This document shows positions 36,449 through 45,582 of a stretch of 64,000 nucleotides of DNA, piece after piece. A program made the translations under genes and the position numbers. The stretch spans positions 1,612,001 to 1,676,000 of the forward strand of contig NZ_CP139575.1 of assembly GCF_034298135.1 (NCBI RefSeq), written 5' to 3'. Below the pieces are notes generated by a model. That model was not told the origin of the DNA, did not search any database, and saw only the letters and a program-made list of their open reading frames with translations. Each line of letters starts with the position of its first letter. Position 1 is the first letter of the stretch. The stretch is from Lactobacillus acidophilus. Lineage in GTDB: Bacteria > Bacillota > Bacilli > Lactobacillales > Lactobacillaceae.

Positions 36449-37011
36449 TATTCAACCACCTTATAACCTTTTTCTTCAAAAGCCATTTTGACCTTATTTA
36501 GGTCTATCTTCATTGCTTGTGCACCAAGCGGAATCGTCATTACACGCCCTACTGTTTGGAGTAAGCCGGGAATCTTAATTCTAGTAAAGCCACAATCATA
36601 CATAATTTGCACAAAATCAGGATATTTTTCAGCAAGCTTTTTAATCGGAACTGAAAAATCAATTACCTTTTCATTCTCTTCTTTATCCTCTATTCTTTCT
36701 TGCATCCCCAATTGTGCTTTAGCTGCTTGCGTCATCCGATCTGGCGACCACACAGGATACCAGACCAATTGTACTATACAAGTTTTAATTTCTGGAACTG
36801 ATAGAACTGCTTTTTGAATTTCTTTTTGTAAATAATCAGATAAAGGACAACCGCTGATAGTCAAAGTCATTTGAATAGTTGCCTTATCTCCATCAATATC
36901 AATTCCATAAATCAAGCCCAAATTCACAATATCTACTTGTAATTCCGGATCAATCACCTTTTGCAATGCCGTCATGATCTGATCAACTAATTTAATCTTT
37001 TCCTCTTTCAT
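36448..37011 (-). CDS. MIP18/PaaD-like metal-sulfur protein fused to a DUF1858 domain
   Basis: 187 residues. The N-terminal half is a DUF59/MIP18 domain (ALQKVIDPELQVDIVNLGLIYGIDI...TLTISGCPLSDYLQ), found in Fe-S assembly proteins such as SufT and PaaD; the Cys in SGCPL is conserved. The C-terminal 65 residues are DUF1858 (VPIKKLAEKYPDFVQIMYDCGF). ATG 37011 follows GGGGAAAATT and is preferred over 37023. First gene of a two-gene operon with the DUF438 protein. A role in maturing or repairing the iron centre of its partner is a reasonable inference. Confidence 0.8.
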   Translation of the reverse strand: MKEEKIKLVDQIMTALQKVIDPELQVDIVNLGLIYGIDIDGDKATIQMTLTISGCPLSDYLQKEIQKAVLSVPEIKTCIVQLVWYPVWSPDRMTQAAKAQLGMQERIEDKEENEKVIDFSVPIKKLAEKYPDFVQIMYDCGFTRIKIPGLLQTVGRVMTIPLGAQAMKIDLNKVKMAFEEKGYKVVE

Positions 37012-37026
37012 AATTTTCCCCATAAA

Positions 37027-37064
37027 AAAGGGTAATTGTAGTTTTATTTTACAATTACCCTCAA
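37027..37064 (-). terminator. Terminator after nrdG
   Basis: GGGTAATTGTA/TACAATTACCC stem with an AT loop and T6 on the minus strand, directly after nrdG and before the MIP18-like gene. Confidence 0.85.
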
Positions 37065-37067
37065 TTT

Positions 37068-37781
37068 TTATCTTTCTAATTTATCCCAAATAACTACTTT
37101 ATTAGCTTTTAGTGATTTAGGCACATCAATAATTCGTTGATTGCTTGAACCTCTAAATTGCAAAGTTAAATCTTTTTCGGCTTCAAGAAAACGCCCATCA
37201 ACTAAGATATCAATCTTTGACAACATTTCTTTTTTATCTGGTGTTTCTTTTTGTAGTTCATCCCAAGTATAACCAGACCAAGACCAAATATCCTTACTAT
37301 GCCCAAATTCTTTTCTAACCCGGTTAATCAATTTTAGACAAACCCAAGTATTTAAAAATGGTTCGCCGCCAAGCAAAGTTAAACCTTGAACGTAAGACTG
37401 AGACATATCTTCAATGATTCTGTCTTCAAGCTCCTGAGTATATGGTCGACCATAGTTAAAATTCTGCGCTACTAAGTTGTAGCATCCCGGGCAGTCAAAC
37501 AAACATCCTGAAACATAAAGACTACATCTTACTCCTTCACCATCAACAAAGTTAAATGGCTTATAATCCGCTATCTTGTGCAAACTATAATCTTCAGTTT
37601 TCCATTCTTGTGGCTTAGGATTTTTGGGCATTGCCTTTTGCTTAAGTAGTTTCTTAGCATGATCCACTTGCGGCTTATATTGATTCGAATCCACAAATAC
37701 CGTATCACCATCAATATTAACCTTGATCAAACTACTTCGAATATCAGGGCCTTCTTGATCATTTTTATCTTTCTTTGGCAT
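37068..37781 (-). CDS. nrdG: Anaerobic ribonucleotide reductase activating protein
   Basis: Radical-SAM enzyme that installs the glycyl radical on NrdD. 237 residues, longer than the usual 155-200 because of about 60 extra N-terminal residues (MPKKDKNDQEGPD...). The 4Fe-4S motif C-x3-C-x2-C is visible as CLFDCPGC, followed by GGEPFLN. It overlaps the nrdD 3' end by 17 bases and is co-transcribed with it. Confidence 0.93.
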   Translation of the reverse strand: MPKKDKNDQEGPDIRSSLIKVNIDGDTVFVDSNQYKPQVDHAKKLLKQKAMPKNPKPQEWKTEDYSLHKIADYKPFNFVDGEGVRCSLYVSGCLFDCPGCYNLVAQNFNYGRPYTQELEDRIIEDMSQSYVQGLTLLGGEPFLNTWVCLKLINRVRKEFGHSKDIWSWSGYTWDELQKETPDKKEMLSKIDILVDGRFLEAEKDLTLQFRGSSNQRIIDVPKSLKANKVVIWDKLER

Positions 37782-39960
37782 TTTCTTCGATTTCCTTTTC
37801 CGCTTCTTCGCGAACTAATCCCATACCCATGTGTTTTTCACGGTGAGCAATTTCTTCGTGACGACCATGAACCATTGGTCTCTTCAATGGATTACCAAGA
37901 TAACCACACGTACGTTTTACACAATCACAAGTCTTAGGATCATGATTCCCACAAACCGGACATTGAAATCCCTTAGCAGTTGCTTTAAATTCACCAGCAA
38001 AACCACACTTATAACACTTATCAATTGGTGTGTTAGTGCCAAGATAACCAACCTTATCATATGACCAGTCCCATACAGCCTCAAGAGCAGCAGGATTTTG
38101 TTTCAAGTTTGGGTATTCACAATAGTGGATAAAACCACCGGCAGCGTATTTTGGATAATCTTTTTCAAAGTTTAATTTTTCAAATGGAGTTGGGTGCTTA
38201 CGAACATCATAGTGGAATGAATTAGTATAGTATTCCTTATCCGTAATATCCTTTACTTTACCAAATTTTGCAGTATCAAGACGGCAGAAGCGATCAGTCA
38301 AACTTTCACTTGGAGTTGAGTACAAGCTGTAGTGATAGTGGTTAGGATCATCTTTTTCCCATTTAGCACATAAATCATGCATCTTCTTAACAATCTCTAC
38401 AGTAAAATCATGAGCTTCCCTGTTGTGTTCCCAGTTAGAACCATAAAAGACAGTTCCTACTTCATAAAGACCTATATAGCCAAGAGAAATAGTTGCACGA
38501 CCGTTCTTAAATAGATCATTAACATTACCATCTTCTGCCAAACGTTTACCAAAAGCACCGTATTGGTAAAGAATTGGTGCATTAACTGGTTTAGCTTCAG
38601 TTACACGATGTGCCTTAAATTTTAATGCTTCATGACAAGTTTGCATTCTAACATTGAAGATCTTCCAGAAAAGATCCATATCGCCATGACTTTCCATAGC
38701 AATTCTCGGTAAGTTCACGGTAACTACACCTAAGTTCATTCTCCCTGAATTTACTTCTTGACCGTTTTCATCTTTCCAGCCTTGTAAAAATGAACGGCAA
38801 CCCATTGGACATTTAAATGAACCAGTGATCTTCTTGATCATATCGTAGTTTAATACATCTGGGTACATTCTCTTAGTTGAACATTCAATAGCCAGCTGCT
38901 TAACATCATAATTAGGATCGCCAGGGTGCAAATTCAAGCCTTTTTTAATAGTAAATAATAACTTAGGGAAAATAGCGGTTCTGTGTTCCTTACCTAATCC
39001 AGCAATTCTAATTCTTAAAATATCTTTCTGAATTTCTTTTTCAATCCATGATGTACCAAGACCGAAACCTAAACTAGTAAATGGAGTTTGACCTTGGCTT
39101 GAAAACATAGTGTTAATCTCGTATTCAAGACTTTGCATTGCATCATAAATATCTTTTTTAGTACGCTTCTTAGCAAAAGCCTCTGCCTTTTCTTCATCAT
39201 CGATTAAGTCTCTAGCATCCTTTAAATGCTTCTCATAATTCTTTTGAGCAAAAGGAGCTAAAACTTGGTCGGCACGGTCAAATGAACAACCTCCATATTG
39301 ACTAGAAGCTACGTTAGTAATAATTTGAGCTACTTGACTAGTGGCTACACCAATAGAATTAGGACTTTCCATGTAGGCATTACCAATCTTAAAGCCATTA
39401 GTAAGCATTTCTTTAAAGTCGATTAAACAGCAATTAGACATAGGTGAAAGAGGTGTGTAGTCTAAGTCATGCCAGTGAATATCGCCGCGAAGATGGGCTT
39501 TAGCAATATGTTCCGGCATCATAGTTAAACCTACGGTTTTACCAACTGTACCAGCAGTTAAATCACGCTGTGTGCTGAAGACATCACTATCTTTATTAGC
39601 ATTTTCATTAACAATCGTTGGATCTTTGTGAACTAATCTTTCCAAACGATTCTTGGTATCAGTTTGACTCAACCACTTTTTTTCATCTGCTTTACGATAA
39701 GAAACATATTTCTTAGCAGCTTCAATATAGCCTAATTCGTTTAAACTTACTCTAAATGCATCCGCAACATCTTGTGCTGAGACAATTTTTTCATCAAGTT
39801 TATTGACAATTTTACTTAGAATTACAGCCTTAACATCATCTAAGCCAAGTGCGTGAATAACCATTTCTAATTTAAATAATTCAAAAGGATACTTGGCTCC
39901 ATCACGTTTAACGAATTTAACCGGTGTATCTAATTCTTGATCGACTTCTTGCTTTAACAT
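37765..39960 (-). CDS. nrdD: Anaerobic (class III) ribonucleoside-triphosphate reductase
   Basis: Reduces ribonucleoside triphosphates to deoxy forms without oxygen; 731 residues. An ATP-cone domain occupies about 15-105 (VKFVKRDGAKYPFELFKLE). Active-site region includes SNCCLIDFKEMLTNGF. Near the C-terminus lie the four zinc Cys residues (CYKCGF, CPVCGNHDPKTC) and the glycyl-radical site in RTCGYLG. ATG 39960 follows AGGAG by eight bases; a GTG upstream at 39969 is less likely. Two NrdR boxes lie in the upstream region. The anaerobic enzyme fits a fermentative gut lactobacillus. Confidence 0.96.
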   Translation of the reverse strand: MLKQEVDQELDTPVKFVKRDGAKYPFELFKLEMVIHALGLDDVKAVILSKIVNKLDEKIVSAQDVADAFRVSLNELGYIEAAKKYVSYRKADEKKWLSQTDTKNRLERLVHKDPTIVNENANKDSDVFSTQRDLTAGTVGKTVGLTMMPEHIAKAHLRGDIHWHDLDYTPLSPMSNCCLIDFKEMLTNGFKIGNAYMESPNSIGVATSQVAQIITNVASSQYGGCSFDRADQVLAPFAQKNYEKHLKDARDLIDDEEKAEAFAKKRTKKDIYDAMQSLEYEINTMFSSQGQTPFTSLGFGLGTSWIEKEIQKDILRIRIAGLGKEHRTAIFPKLLFTIKKGLNLHPGDPNYDVKQLAIECSTKRMYPDVLNYDMIKKITGSFKCPMGCRSFLQGWKDENGQEVNSGRMNLGVVTVNLPRIAMESHGDMDLFWKIFNVRMQTCHEALKFKAHRVTEAKPVNAPILYQYGAFGKRLAEDGNVNDLFKNGRATISLGYIGLYEVGTVFYGSNWEHNREAHDFTVEIVKKMHDLCAKWEKDDPNHYHYSLYSTPSESLTDRFCRLDTAKFGKVKDITDKEYYTNSFHYDVRKHPTPFEKLNFEKDYPKYAAGGFIHYCEYPNLKQNPAALEAVWDWSYDKVGYLGTNTPIDKCYKCGFAGEFKATAKGFQCPVCGNHDPKTCDCVKRTCGYLGNPLKRPMVHGRHEEIAHREKHMGMGLVREEAEKEIEENAKER

Positions 39961-40002
39961 AAAGACCACTCCTCAAAACTTATGCTTCAATATTACCATA
40001 AA

Positions 40003-40018
40003 GCACAACATCTTGTAT
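40003..40018. promoter_or_regulatory. NrdR box 1 upstream of nrdD
   Basis: GCACAACATCTTGTAT agrees with the NrdR consensus acaCwAtATaTwGtgt at about 12 of 16 positions. It lies 42 bases before the nrdD ATG. Confidence 0.7.
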
Positions 40019-40034
40019 TCTATACATATAGAGG

Positions 40035-40050
40035 CATCTATACCTTGTAT
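40035..40050. promoter_or_regulatory. NrdR box 2 upstream of nrdD
   Basis: CATCTATACCTTGTAT, 32 bases from box 1 centre to centre, i.e. three helical turns, the spacing known for paired NrdR sites. NrdR would repress nrdDG when dATP is high. Confidence 0.65.
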
Positions 40051-40086
40051 AAAGCAAATGACCGGTATTAAAAGCTTTTGAAGCAC

Positions 40087-40123
40087 AAAAAAAGTTTGGA
40101 AAGAAATTTTTCCCAAACTTTTT
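40087..40123 (-). terminator. Terminator after the D-aspartate ligase gene
   Basis: AAAGTTTGG/CCAAACTTT stem with T7 on the minus strand, 16 bases after the ligase stop. Confidence 0.8.
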
Positions 40124-40138
40124 GAAATATTTTTACTA

Positions 40139-41407
40139 TTATTTGTTCTTCTTAAAGTATTGACCCTTATTTACTTCATAGTACTTCTTGTATCTTGCGA
40201 AGTAATTATGGAACATATACTTCATCAAAAGCCAACGTTTAAGGCTGCGATCTTTATCATAAAAAACAGTTGTACCATAGCGGCCTTCATGAATTAATTC
40301 TTCTGCAGTGTCTTTTGCTTCATTTTCGAATGCATATTCCTTGAAGATTTTAACTGGAACACCCATCCATAAAACATGCTTAGACTTCAATTTATTACCG
40401 TAAACTGTCTTTTTGTCACTCAAGTTATCTTCAACATAATCATCAATGTACCACTTAGCTAAGTTGTAACCATTCAAAGTTACGTAAAAACTTGAACGAC
40501 CTTGACGTAAATTGATTTCGAAGAACTTGTATTGGCCATCACGTTCATCGTACTTGATATCAAAGTTAGCCATACCAGTGTAGTTTAACTTTTCAAGGAA
40601 TGATTGAACTTGTTCATACAATTTTTCATCGTATGCTGGCAAGATAGTCATGTAGTTACCGATTGATTGTGGAGTTGGATCTTCCAAAAGTGGGTGACCC
40701 AAGCACATCATTTTAACTTGGTGATTCTTATCAACATAAGCATTCAAAGTTCTCATGTTTGAATCATCGCCAGGGATAAAGTCTTGTAAAATAAGATCTT
40801 CAGTATAACCGTGAGTATAAATTTTAGTTACAATGTCCTCAAATTCGTTTTCATCATGAAGAGTAAAAGTCTTCTTACGGCCTTCAAATTGGCAGTTAAG
40901 CCATGAAACTGGGTCTTCTGGTTTAAGTTCTACTGGGAATTGGAAAGGTACATCCTTATATTTTCCTGACTTGTAATCATCCATAGTAATGATCTTAGTC
41001 TTAGGATATGGCAAACCATATTCTTCAGCTACTTCATAGAAGCCTTCCTTAGAGATCAATTTTTCAAGCAAGTCATATTCAATGTAAGGTACGATAAATA
41101 CCTTGCTCAATTCATCCTTATGCTTGGAAAGAAGCTCTGCATAACCATCACCACAAGCAATCAAAATGACTGGTTCCTTGTGATCCTTGTAGATTTCCAT
41201 CTTCTTGCGCATAACGTCCATAAATGTTGGATCTGCGCTAAAACCATGATGAAGTTCTACATCAACAATTTTGGAATAACGAGTTGCAGCAAGCTGTACA
41301 TCAGCAAGCGCCTTAACACGAATACCATAGGCTTCATTAAATGAACGAGCCATACCATAAACATTAATATCACTACCAAGTAAAATTGGCGTAAATTCTT
41401 TAGTCAT
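40139..41407 (-). CDS. ATP-grasp ligase, probable D-aspartate ligase of peptidoglycan
   Basis: 422-residue ATP-grasp enzyme. N-terminal LLGSDINVYGMARSFNEAYG, then the grasp fold with PVELKPEDPVSWLN (ATP-binding Lys) and metal-site FFEINLRQGRSS near 310. The layout closely resembles Aslfm, which adds D-Asp to the epsilon-amino group of the stem-peptide Lys. L. acidophilus peptidoglycan is of the L-Lys-D-Asp/D-Asn type, and the neighbour is an asparagine-synthase-like amidase, both supporting this role. Start at ATG 41407; a TTG nine bases upstream is an alternative. 21 bases separate it from the amidase gene. Confidence 0.75.
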   Translation of the reverse strand: MTKEFTPILLGSDINVYGMARSFNEAYGIRVKALADVQLAATRYSKIVDVELHHGFSADPTFMDVMRKKMEIYKDHKEPVILIACGDGYAELLSKHKDELSKVFIVPYIEYDLLEKLISKEGFYEVAEEYGLPYPKTKIITMDDYKSGKYKDVPFQFPVELKPEDPVSWLNCQFEGRKKTFTLHDENEFEDIVTKIYTHGYTEDLILQDFIPGDDSNMRTLNAYVDKNHQVKMMCLGHPLLEDPTPQSIGNYMTILPAYDEKLYEQVQSFLEKLNYTGMANFDIKYDERDGQYKFFEINLRQGRSSFYVTLNGYNLAKWYIDDYVEDNLSDKKTVYGNKLKSKHVLWMGVPVKIFKEYAFENEAKDTAEELIHEGRYGTTVFYDKDRSLKRWLLMKYMFHNYFARYKKYYEVNKGQYFKKNK

Positions 41408-41428
41408 TATCCTCAATAATCCCCTAAC

Positions 41429-43378
41429 TTAAAGTAACTTTCCCTGGCTAATTAAATTAGCAACTTCAGGTTGAACATGTTGGTACTTCTTAACAGTATT
41501 TTCGTAATCAACGAAGAACAACTTGTACCAAACAAGGAAGGTGTAGATAGCCCAGATTTGTCTTCTGTGTGAGCCGTCACCTTCGTAGTTATCATCAAGA
41601 AGCTTGATGATCTTCTTTTGATCGAAGATATCATTAACAAATTCTTCTTCAAACAAACTACGTACTTGCTTGTAAAAGCGTGGTTCTTTAAGCCATTGCT
41701 TAATTGGAGTTGGGAAACCAAGTTTTGGACGCTTTGCCCATTCATCTGGTAAAACCTTTTCTGAAGCCTTACGAAGTGCATACTTGGTATCATGACGGTT
41801 AACTAAGTACTTAGTTGGAATTGAGTTAGCAAGTTCTGCAATCTTCTTATCAAGGTATGGAACACGTACTTCAAGTGAATGAGCCATTGAAATCTTGTCA
41901 GCTTTTTGTTCAATATCGTTAAGCATAAAGTGGTGCAAATCGATATATTGCATTTGCTTAACATTATCAATACCCTTAACCTTCTTAAAGTCCTTTTGGT
42001 AAATACCATTAACAGTCAACTTATTACGGTAAGTTGGTTGTAAGATGCTGTTAGCATCCTTGGAAGTGAAAATAGTTGGATAATCCATATCATAAATTAC
42101 TGATTGACCAACGTAGAATTCACTTGGTTCAGCCAAGTTAGTATACATATGAACTTTACCTGGGAAATTAGGCATTTTCTTAATCTTGTGAGCCAACTTA
42201 ACTTGCTTGTTCTTAGGCAATTTCTTAAGTTCGCTAGTGAAGACCTTAATAACGTCGTTATGAGTATGCATACCATAGTTAACATAGCCAGCAAACAATT
42301 CGTCCGCACCTTCACCAGAAAGCGCAACAGTAACGTGCTTACGTGCTAACTTACACAAGTACCATAATGGAATAATTGATGGGTTAGCATCAGGCTCATC
42401 CATGTGATATTGCATTTCTGGGAAATCTCTCATTGCTTCATCAGCGTCAACCTTTTCTGAGAAGAATTTCCAGTGATTGATGTCAGCTAAAGCCTTTGCC
42501 TTTGATGCTTCATCATAAGTTGAATCATCAAAACTTACTGAGAATACGTCATCTGGGTTAAGCAAACTGGTTAAGTATGATGAATCGATACCTTCTGACA
42601 AGAATGCACCAACCTTAACATCAGCATTTCTATATAAATCAACAGTTTCCTTTAAATCATCATTGATACGCTTTAAAGTTTCCTCAAAGCTTAAACTGTT
42701 TTCCTTATATTCAGCATCCCAGTATTGATGGGTCTTCATTTCGCCATCTTTATATTCAAACCAGTGGCCTGCTGGGAATCGATAAACACCCTTAAAGAAA
42801 GTTTCTTCAAGATCATTATATTGATTCATTAAATATGGCTTAACTGCTTCTACGTTCAATTCACGCTTAAATTTAGGATATTCCAAGAAACTCTTAAGTT
42901 CTGAACCTACAAGAAGGTGACCATCTTGATTGCTATAATACATTGGTTTAATACCAAAGAAGTCGCGAGCACCATAAAGAGTCTTGTTGTTGTCATCCCA
43001 AATAAGGAAGGCGAACATTCCACGTACACGCTTAAGAAGGCCATCCATTCCCCATTCCTCATAACCATGGAGCAATACTTCAGTATCAGCCTTTGTAGTG
43101 AATGTGTGACCTGCTTTAATCAATTCTTCTCTTAATGGCTTAAAATTATAAATTTCCCCATTAAAGATAATCGCTCTAGTTTTATCTTCGTTATAAATCG
43201 GTTGGCTTCCCCCGCGAAGGTCAATAATTGACAATCTTCTGAAACCAAGGGCAACCTCATCATTAGTGTAGTAACCGTCGGAACTAGGTCCACGGTGCTT
43301 GATCGTAGCCATCATTTTACCAATAACGGCTTGTTTGTCATTTATTTTTGGATCATAAAATGCGACAATTCCGCACAT
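41429..43378 (-). CDS. asnB: Asparagine-synthase-like glutamine-dependent amidotransferase, probable D-Asp amidase of the crossbridge
   Basis: 649 residues: an N-terminal class II glutaminase domain with Cys2 (MCGIVAFYD), NGEIYN and KADTEVLLHGYEEWG, then an asparagine-synthetase domain with SFDDSTYDEASKAKAL and GEGADELFAGYVNY. The pyrophosphate loop reads LSEGIDSS instead of the usual SGGxDSS. Directly upstream of the ATP-grasp ligase in one operon, which points to amidation of crossbridge D-Asp to D-Asn (as AsnH does in Lactococcus) rather than free asparagine synthesis; both remain possible. AGGGGAAG precedes the ATG. Confidence 0.8.
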   Translation of the reverse strand: MCGIVAFYDPKINDKQAVIGKMMATIKHRGPSSDGYYTNDEVALGFRRLSIIDLRGGSQPIYNEDKTRAIIFNGEIYNFKPLREELIKAGHTFTTKADTEVLLHGYEEWGMDGLLKRVRGMFAFLIWDDNNKTLYGARDFFGIKPMYYSNQDGHLLVGSELKSFLEYPKFKRELNVEAVKPYLMNQYNDLEETFFKGVYRFPAGHWFEYKDGEMKTHQYWDAEYKENSLSFEETLKRINDDLKETVDLYRNADVKVGAFLSEGIDSSYLTSLLNPDDVFSVSFDDSTYDEASKAKALADINHWKFFSEKVDADEAMRDFPEMQYHMDEPDANPSIIPLWYLCKLARKHVTVALSGEGADELFAGYVNYGMHTHNDVIKVFTSELKKLPKNKQVKLAHKIKKMPNFPGKVHMYTNLAEPSEFYVGQSVIYDMDYPTIFTSKDANSILQPTYRNKLTVNGIYQKDFKKVKGIDNVKQMQYIDLHHFMLNDIEQKADKISMAHSLEVRVPYLDKKIAELANSIPTKYLVNRHDTKYALRKASEKVLPDEWAKRPKLGFPTPIKQWLKEPRFYKQVRSLFEEEFVNDIFDQKKIIKLLDDNYEGDGSHRRQIWAIYTFLVWYKLFFVDYENTVKKYQHVQPEVANLISQGKLL

Positions 43379-43493
43379 AATTAAACTTCCCCTAAGTTAA
43401 ACTCTCTAAATTAAAAATATACAATTTTTCACTTTAACTTTTTTATTATAAGCTAAAGACTTGTAATAGCCAAACGGCTTTACTTTTATTTAA

Positions 43494-44891
43494 TTAAATG
43501 AAATAAACTCGGCGTCTCGAAGCTGCTCCATAACCAAATGCTTGGATTCGATGACGCTTTAAATCGATATTAACAATATAGCCGGCAAATTCATTATTAT
43601 GATCGATTTGCCGATTCAAATTCTTATTATATTTAGTAGTTAATGAATGATTAGGGCCCATTAACGCTGAACAATTAAATAAAATATATTGGATGCCATT
43701 AATACGGTATTGATCTTCACGATGACGGTGACCGCATAAATATGCCACAATTCGCGCATTTTTAATACCAGTAAAATCGAAATCGTTAGATAAACGAAAT
43801 TCTGCTGGTTCACCATTGCTGGCGTGCATTCTTCCCTTTTCACGTTGATTGAACGCCACCAGCAATTCGTGTAAAGATCTACCATTATATTTAAGGGCAT
43901 TACTACCCTTACGATTTATCGGGTTGGCATGGCTCATGAAAACGATACGCTTATTCGAAGATCTAGCCAAAATTTCAATAATTTCTTCAATTTGATCTTC
44001 ACGAACGGCTAACGTAATTTTAGCATCATACTTTTTTTGTCCTCTATTATTCAAGACATATGGCAAATCAGAAGTATTAACCGAAATCACACGCACATCA
44101 TCAAAATCAAAGTAAGCAACACCGTGCTGGCGTGAAATGTACTTAATATTCTTCTGGTGATACATGTCAGGCCACATAATATTCTCAAATTCATTTTGAG
44201 GAAAAGAGGCCTTTAGGTCATGATGTTCGTCGAACTTGTCATTTTCATCATGATTACCTTTGATGCTTAGATATGGCACTGTATTTGATTTAAATGATCT
44301 TTCTAACTTTATGAGTTCACTTTCACTAACCAAACCAGCATCTGAACCGTCAATCCAATCACCTAAATGTGCCTTTAAATTTAATATGTTTAATTGATCA
44401 AGATAGGAAAATTCTTGTACATGTTGTAACCCATTCCAACCATAAAAATCGACACTATCTTTATCCTTAAAATGTGTGTCAGTGATTACTCCGATATTAA
44501 CAGAATTTTTTCCTTCACGAATATGCTTTTTAACTTCATCAACATAACTATCTAAATAAGTCTCAACTTGATAGCGACGCCCCGTTTTTTTACTATGAAA
44601 AGCACGAAAACGACCTAATTTTTCATTATATTTACGCACATATTCTGGTGCTAGTTCAGTAGTGTTTTCTGAACTTAAAGCTTGATGTAATACACCGTCT
44701 TTGTCTTGATAAACTGTTAAGACAAAATTCTTTCCATCCGGTGTACCATCTTCTGCACCAACATGATATTCACCAATTGTGGTATATTTTTGCATGGGAT
44801 CAAACATTTCACCATTTTTATCCATTGATGAACGTTTTCTTACTCCCACAATTTTATCGACTATTCCTTTTGTTTGCTTAAAAAGATTCAT
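43494..44891 (-). CDS. Calcineurin-like metallophosphoesterase
   Basis: 465 residues, no signal peptide. About residues 1-130 are an unassigned N-terminal domain; the metallophosphoesterase motifs follow: VITDTHF (D-x-H), LGDWIDGSD (G-D-x-x-D), IKGNHDE (G-N-H-D), MSHANP and CGHRHRED (G-H-x-H). All metal ligands are present. Members of this type occur in lactobacilli and in phage-derived regions; substrate unknown. No phage genes are nearby. Single gene. Confidence 0.82.
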   Translation of the reverse strand: MNLFKQTKGIVDKIVGVRKRSSMDKNGEMFDPMQKYTTIGEYHVGAEDGTPDGKNFVLTVYQDKDGVLHQALSSENTTELAPEYVRKYNEKLGRFRAFHSKKTGRRYQVETYLDSYVDEVKKHIREGKNSVNIGVITDTHFKDKDSVDFYGWNGLQHVQEFSYLDQLNILNLKAHLGDWIDGSDAGLVSESELIKLERSFKSNTVPYLSIKGNHDENDKFDEHHDLKASFPQNEFENIMWPDMYHQKNIKYISRQHGVAYFDFDDVRVISVNTSDLPYVLNNRGQKKYDAKITLAVREDQIEEIIEILARSSNKRIVFMSHANPINRKGSNALKYNGRSLHELLVAFNQREKGRMHASNGEPAEFRLSNDFDFTGIKNARIVAYLCGHRHREDQYRINGIQYILFNCSALMGPNHSLTTKYNKNLNRQIDHNNEFAGYIVNIDLKRHRIQAFGYGAASRRRVYFI

Positions 44892-44910
44892 TCTTTTCGC
44901 CTCAAAGACA

Positions 44911-44940
44911 AAAAAAGCCGGCCCAACACGAACCGACTAA
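44911..44940 (-). terminator. Terminator after the 161-residue gene
   Basis: Short stem AGTCGG/CCGGCT (one G-T pair) with T7 on the minus strand. Confidence 0.6.
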
Positions 44941-44946
44941 AATAAT

Positions 44947-45432
44947 TTATGCGTTGTGTGCTAAAGCGTAAGCAGCAAGACCAATTGATAATACAGCATC
45001 CTTAGACAATACTTCTTGTAAGTCTCTAGCAGCAATAGCTTGAACTGCTCCAATAACTTTCAAACTGTAGACAATTACTCGATAGTCAGTAGCAGGATCG
45101 TACATATCATCTTCATATGGATCTTCATGGTTATAAGTTAAATTGATTTCATCTTTATCAACATAACCATCAACGTGATTAGTCAAAATACGATCATGCA
45201 AACTAGTTAATTTGTCTGACAACTTAATCAAAGTTAACTTGTGGTCGCTTTCTGCTTCGTAGTATTGTTCTTCGGTCATATTGAAGTAATCTTTAATAGG
45301 GTTATTTAAAACTCCCAAGTTATCAATTACTTTGTAAACAGCTTCTGCATCAAAGTCTTGTTCACCATTTAAAATTTTGTCTTGTGATAAGGCTAAATCA
45401 TCAGCCAACATCATGGTATCTAACTTTTCCAT
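44947..45432 (-). CDS. Unknown acidic, mostly helical cytoplasmic protein
   Basis: 161 residues from the ATG at 45432, which follows GAGGAGG by five bases; an ATG at 45453 lies before that site. Acidic N-terminal half (DDLALSQDKILNGEQDFDAEAVYKVID) and a C-terminal Ala-rich helix (VIGAVQAIAARDLQEVLSKDAVLSIGLAAYALAHNA). No signal, membrane segment or catalytic motif. Family not recognised. Confidence 0.65.
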   Translation of the reverse strand: MEKLDTMMLADDLALSQDKILNGEQDFDAEAVYKVIDNLGVLNNPIKDYFNMTEEQYYEAESDHKLTLIKLSDKLTSLHDRILTNHVDGYVDKDEINLTYNHEDPYEDDMYDPATDYRVIVYSLKVIGAVQAIAARDLQEVLSKDAVLSIGLAAYALAHNA

Positions 45433-45582
45433 AAAGGCCTCCTCGAAATTCACCCCTAATTATAGCAAAAAAAGGCAGTAAAGCTCTTATTTCACGCATA
45501 AAAATGTATTTATTTTGAAAAAAATTGTAATTTTTGACGTAATAATAATTAGAAAAGATAAGAAAATAAAAGGAAGTACAAA

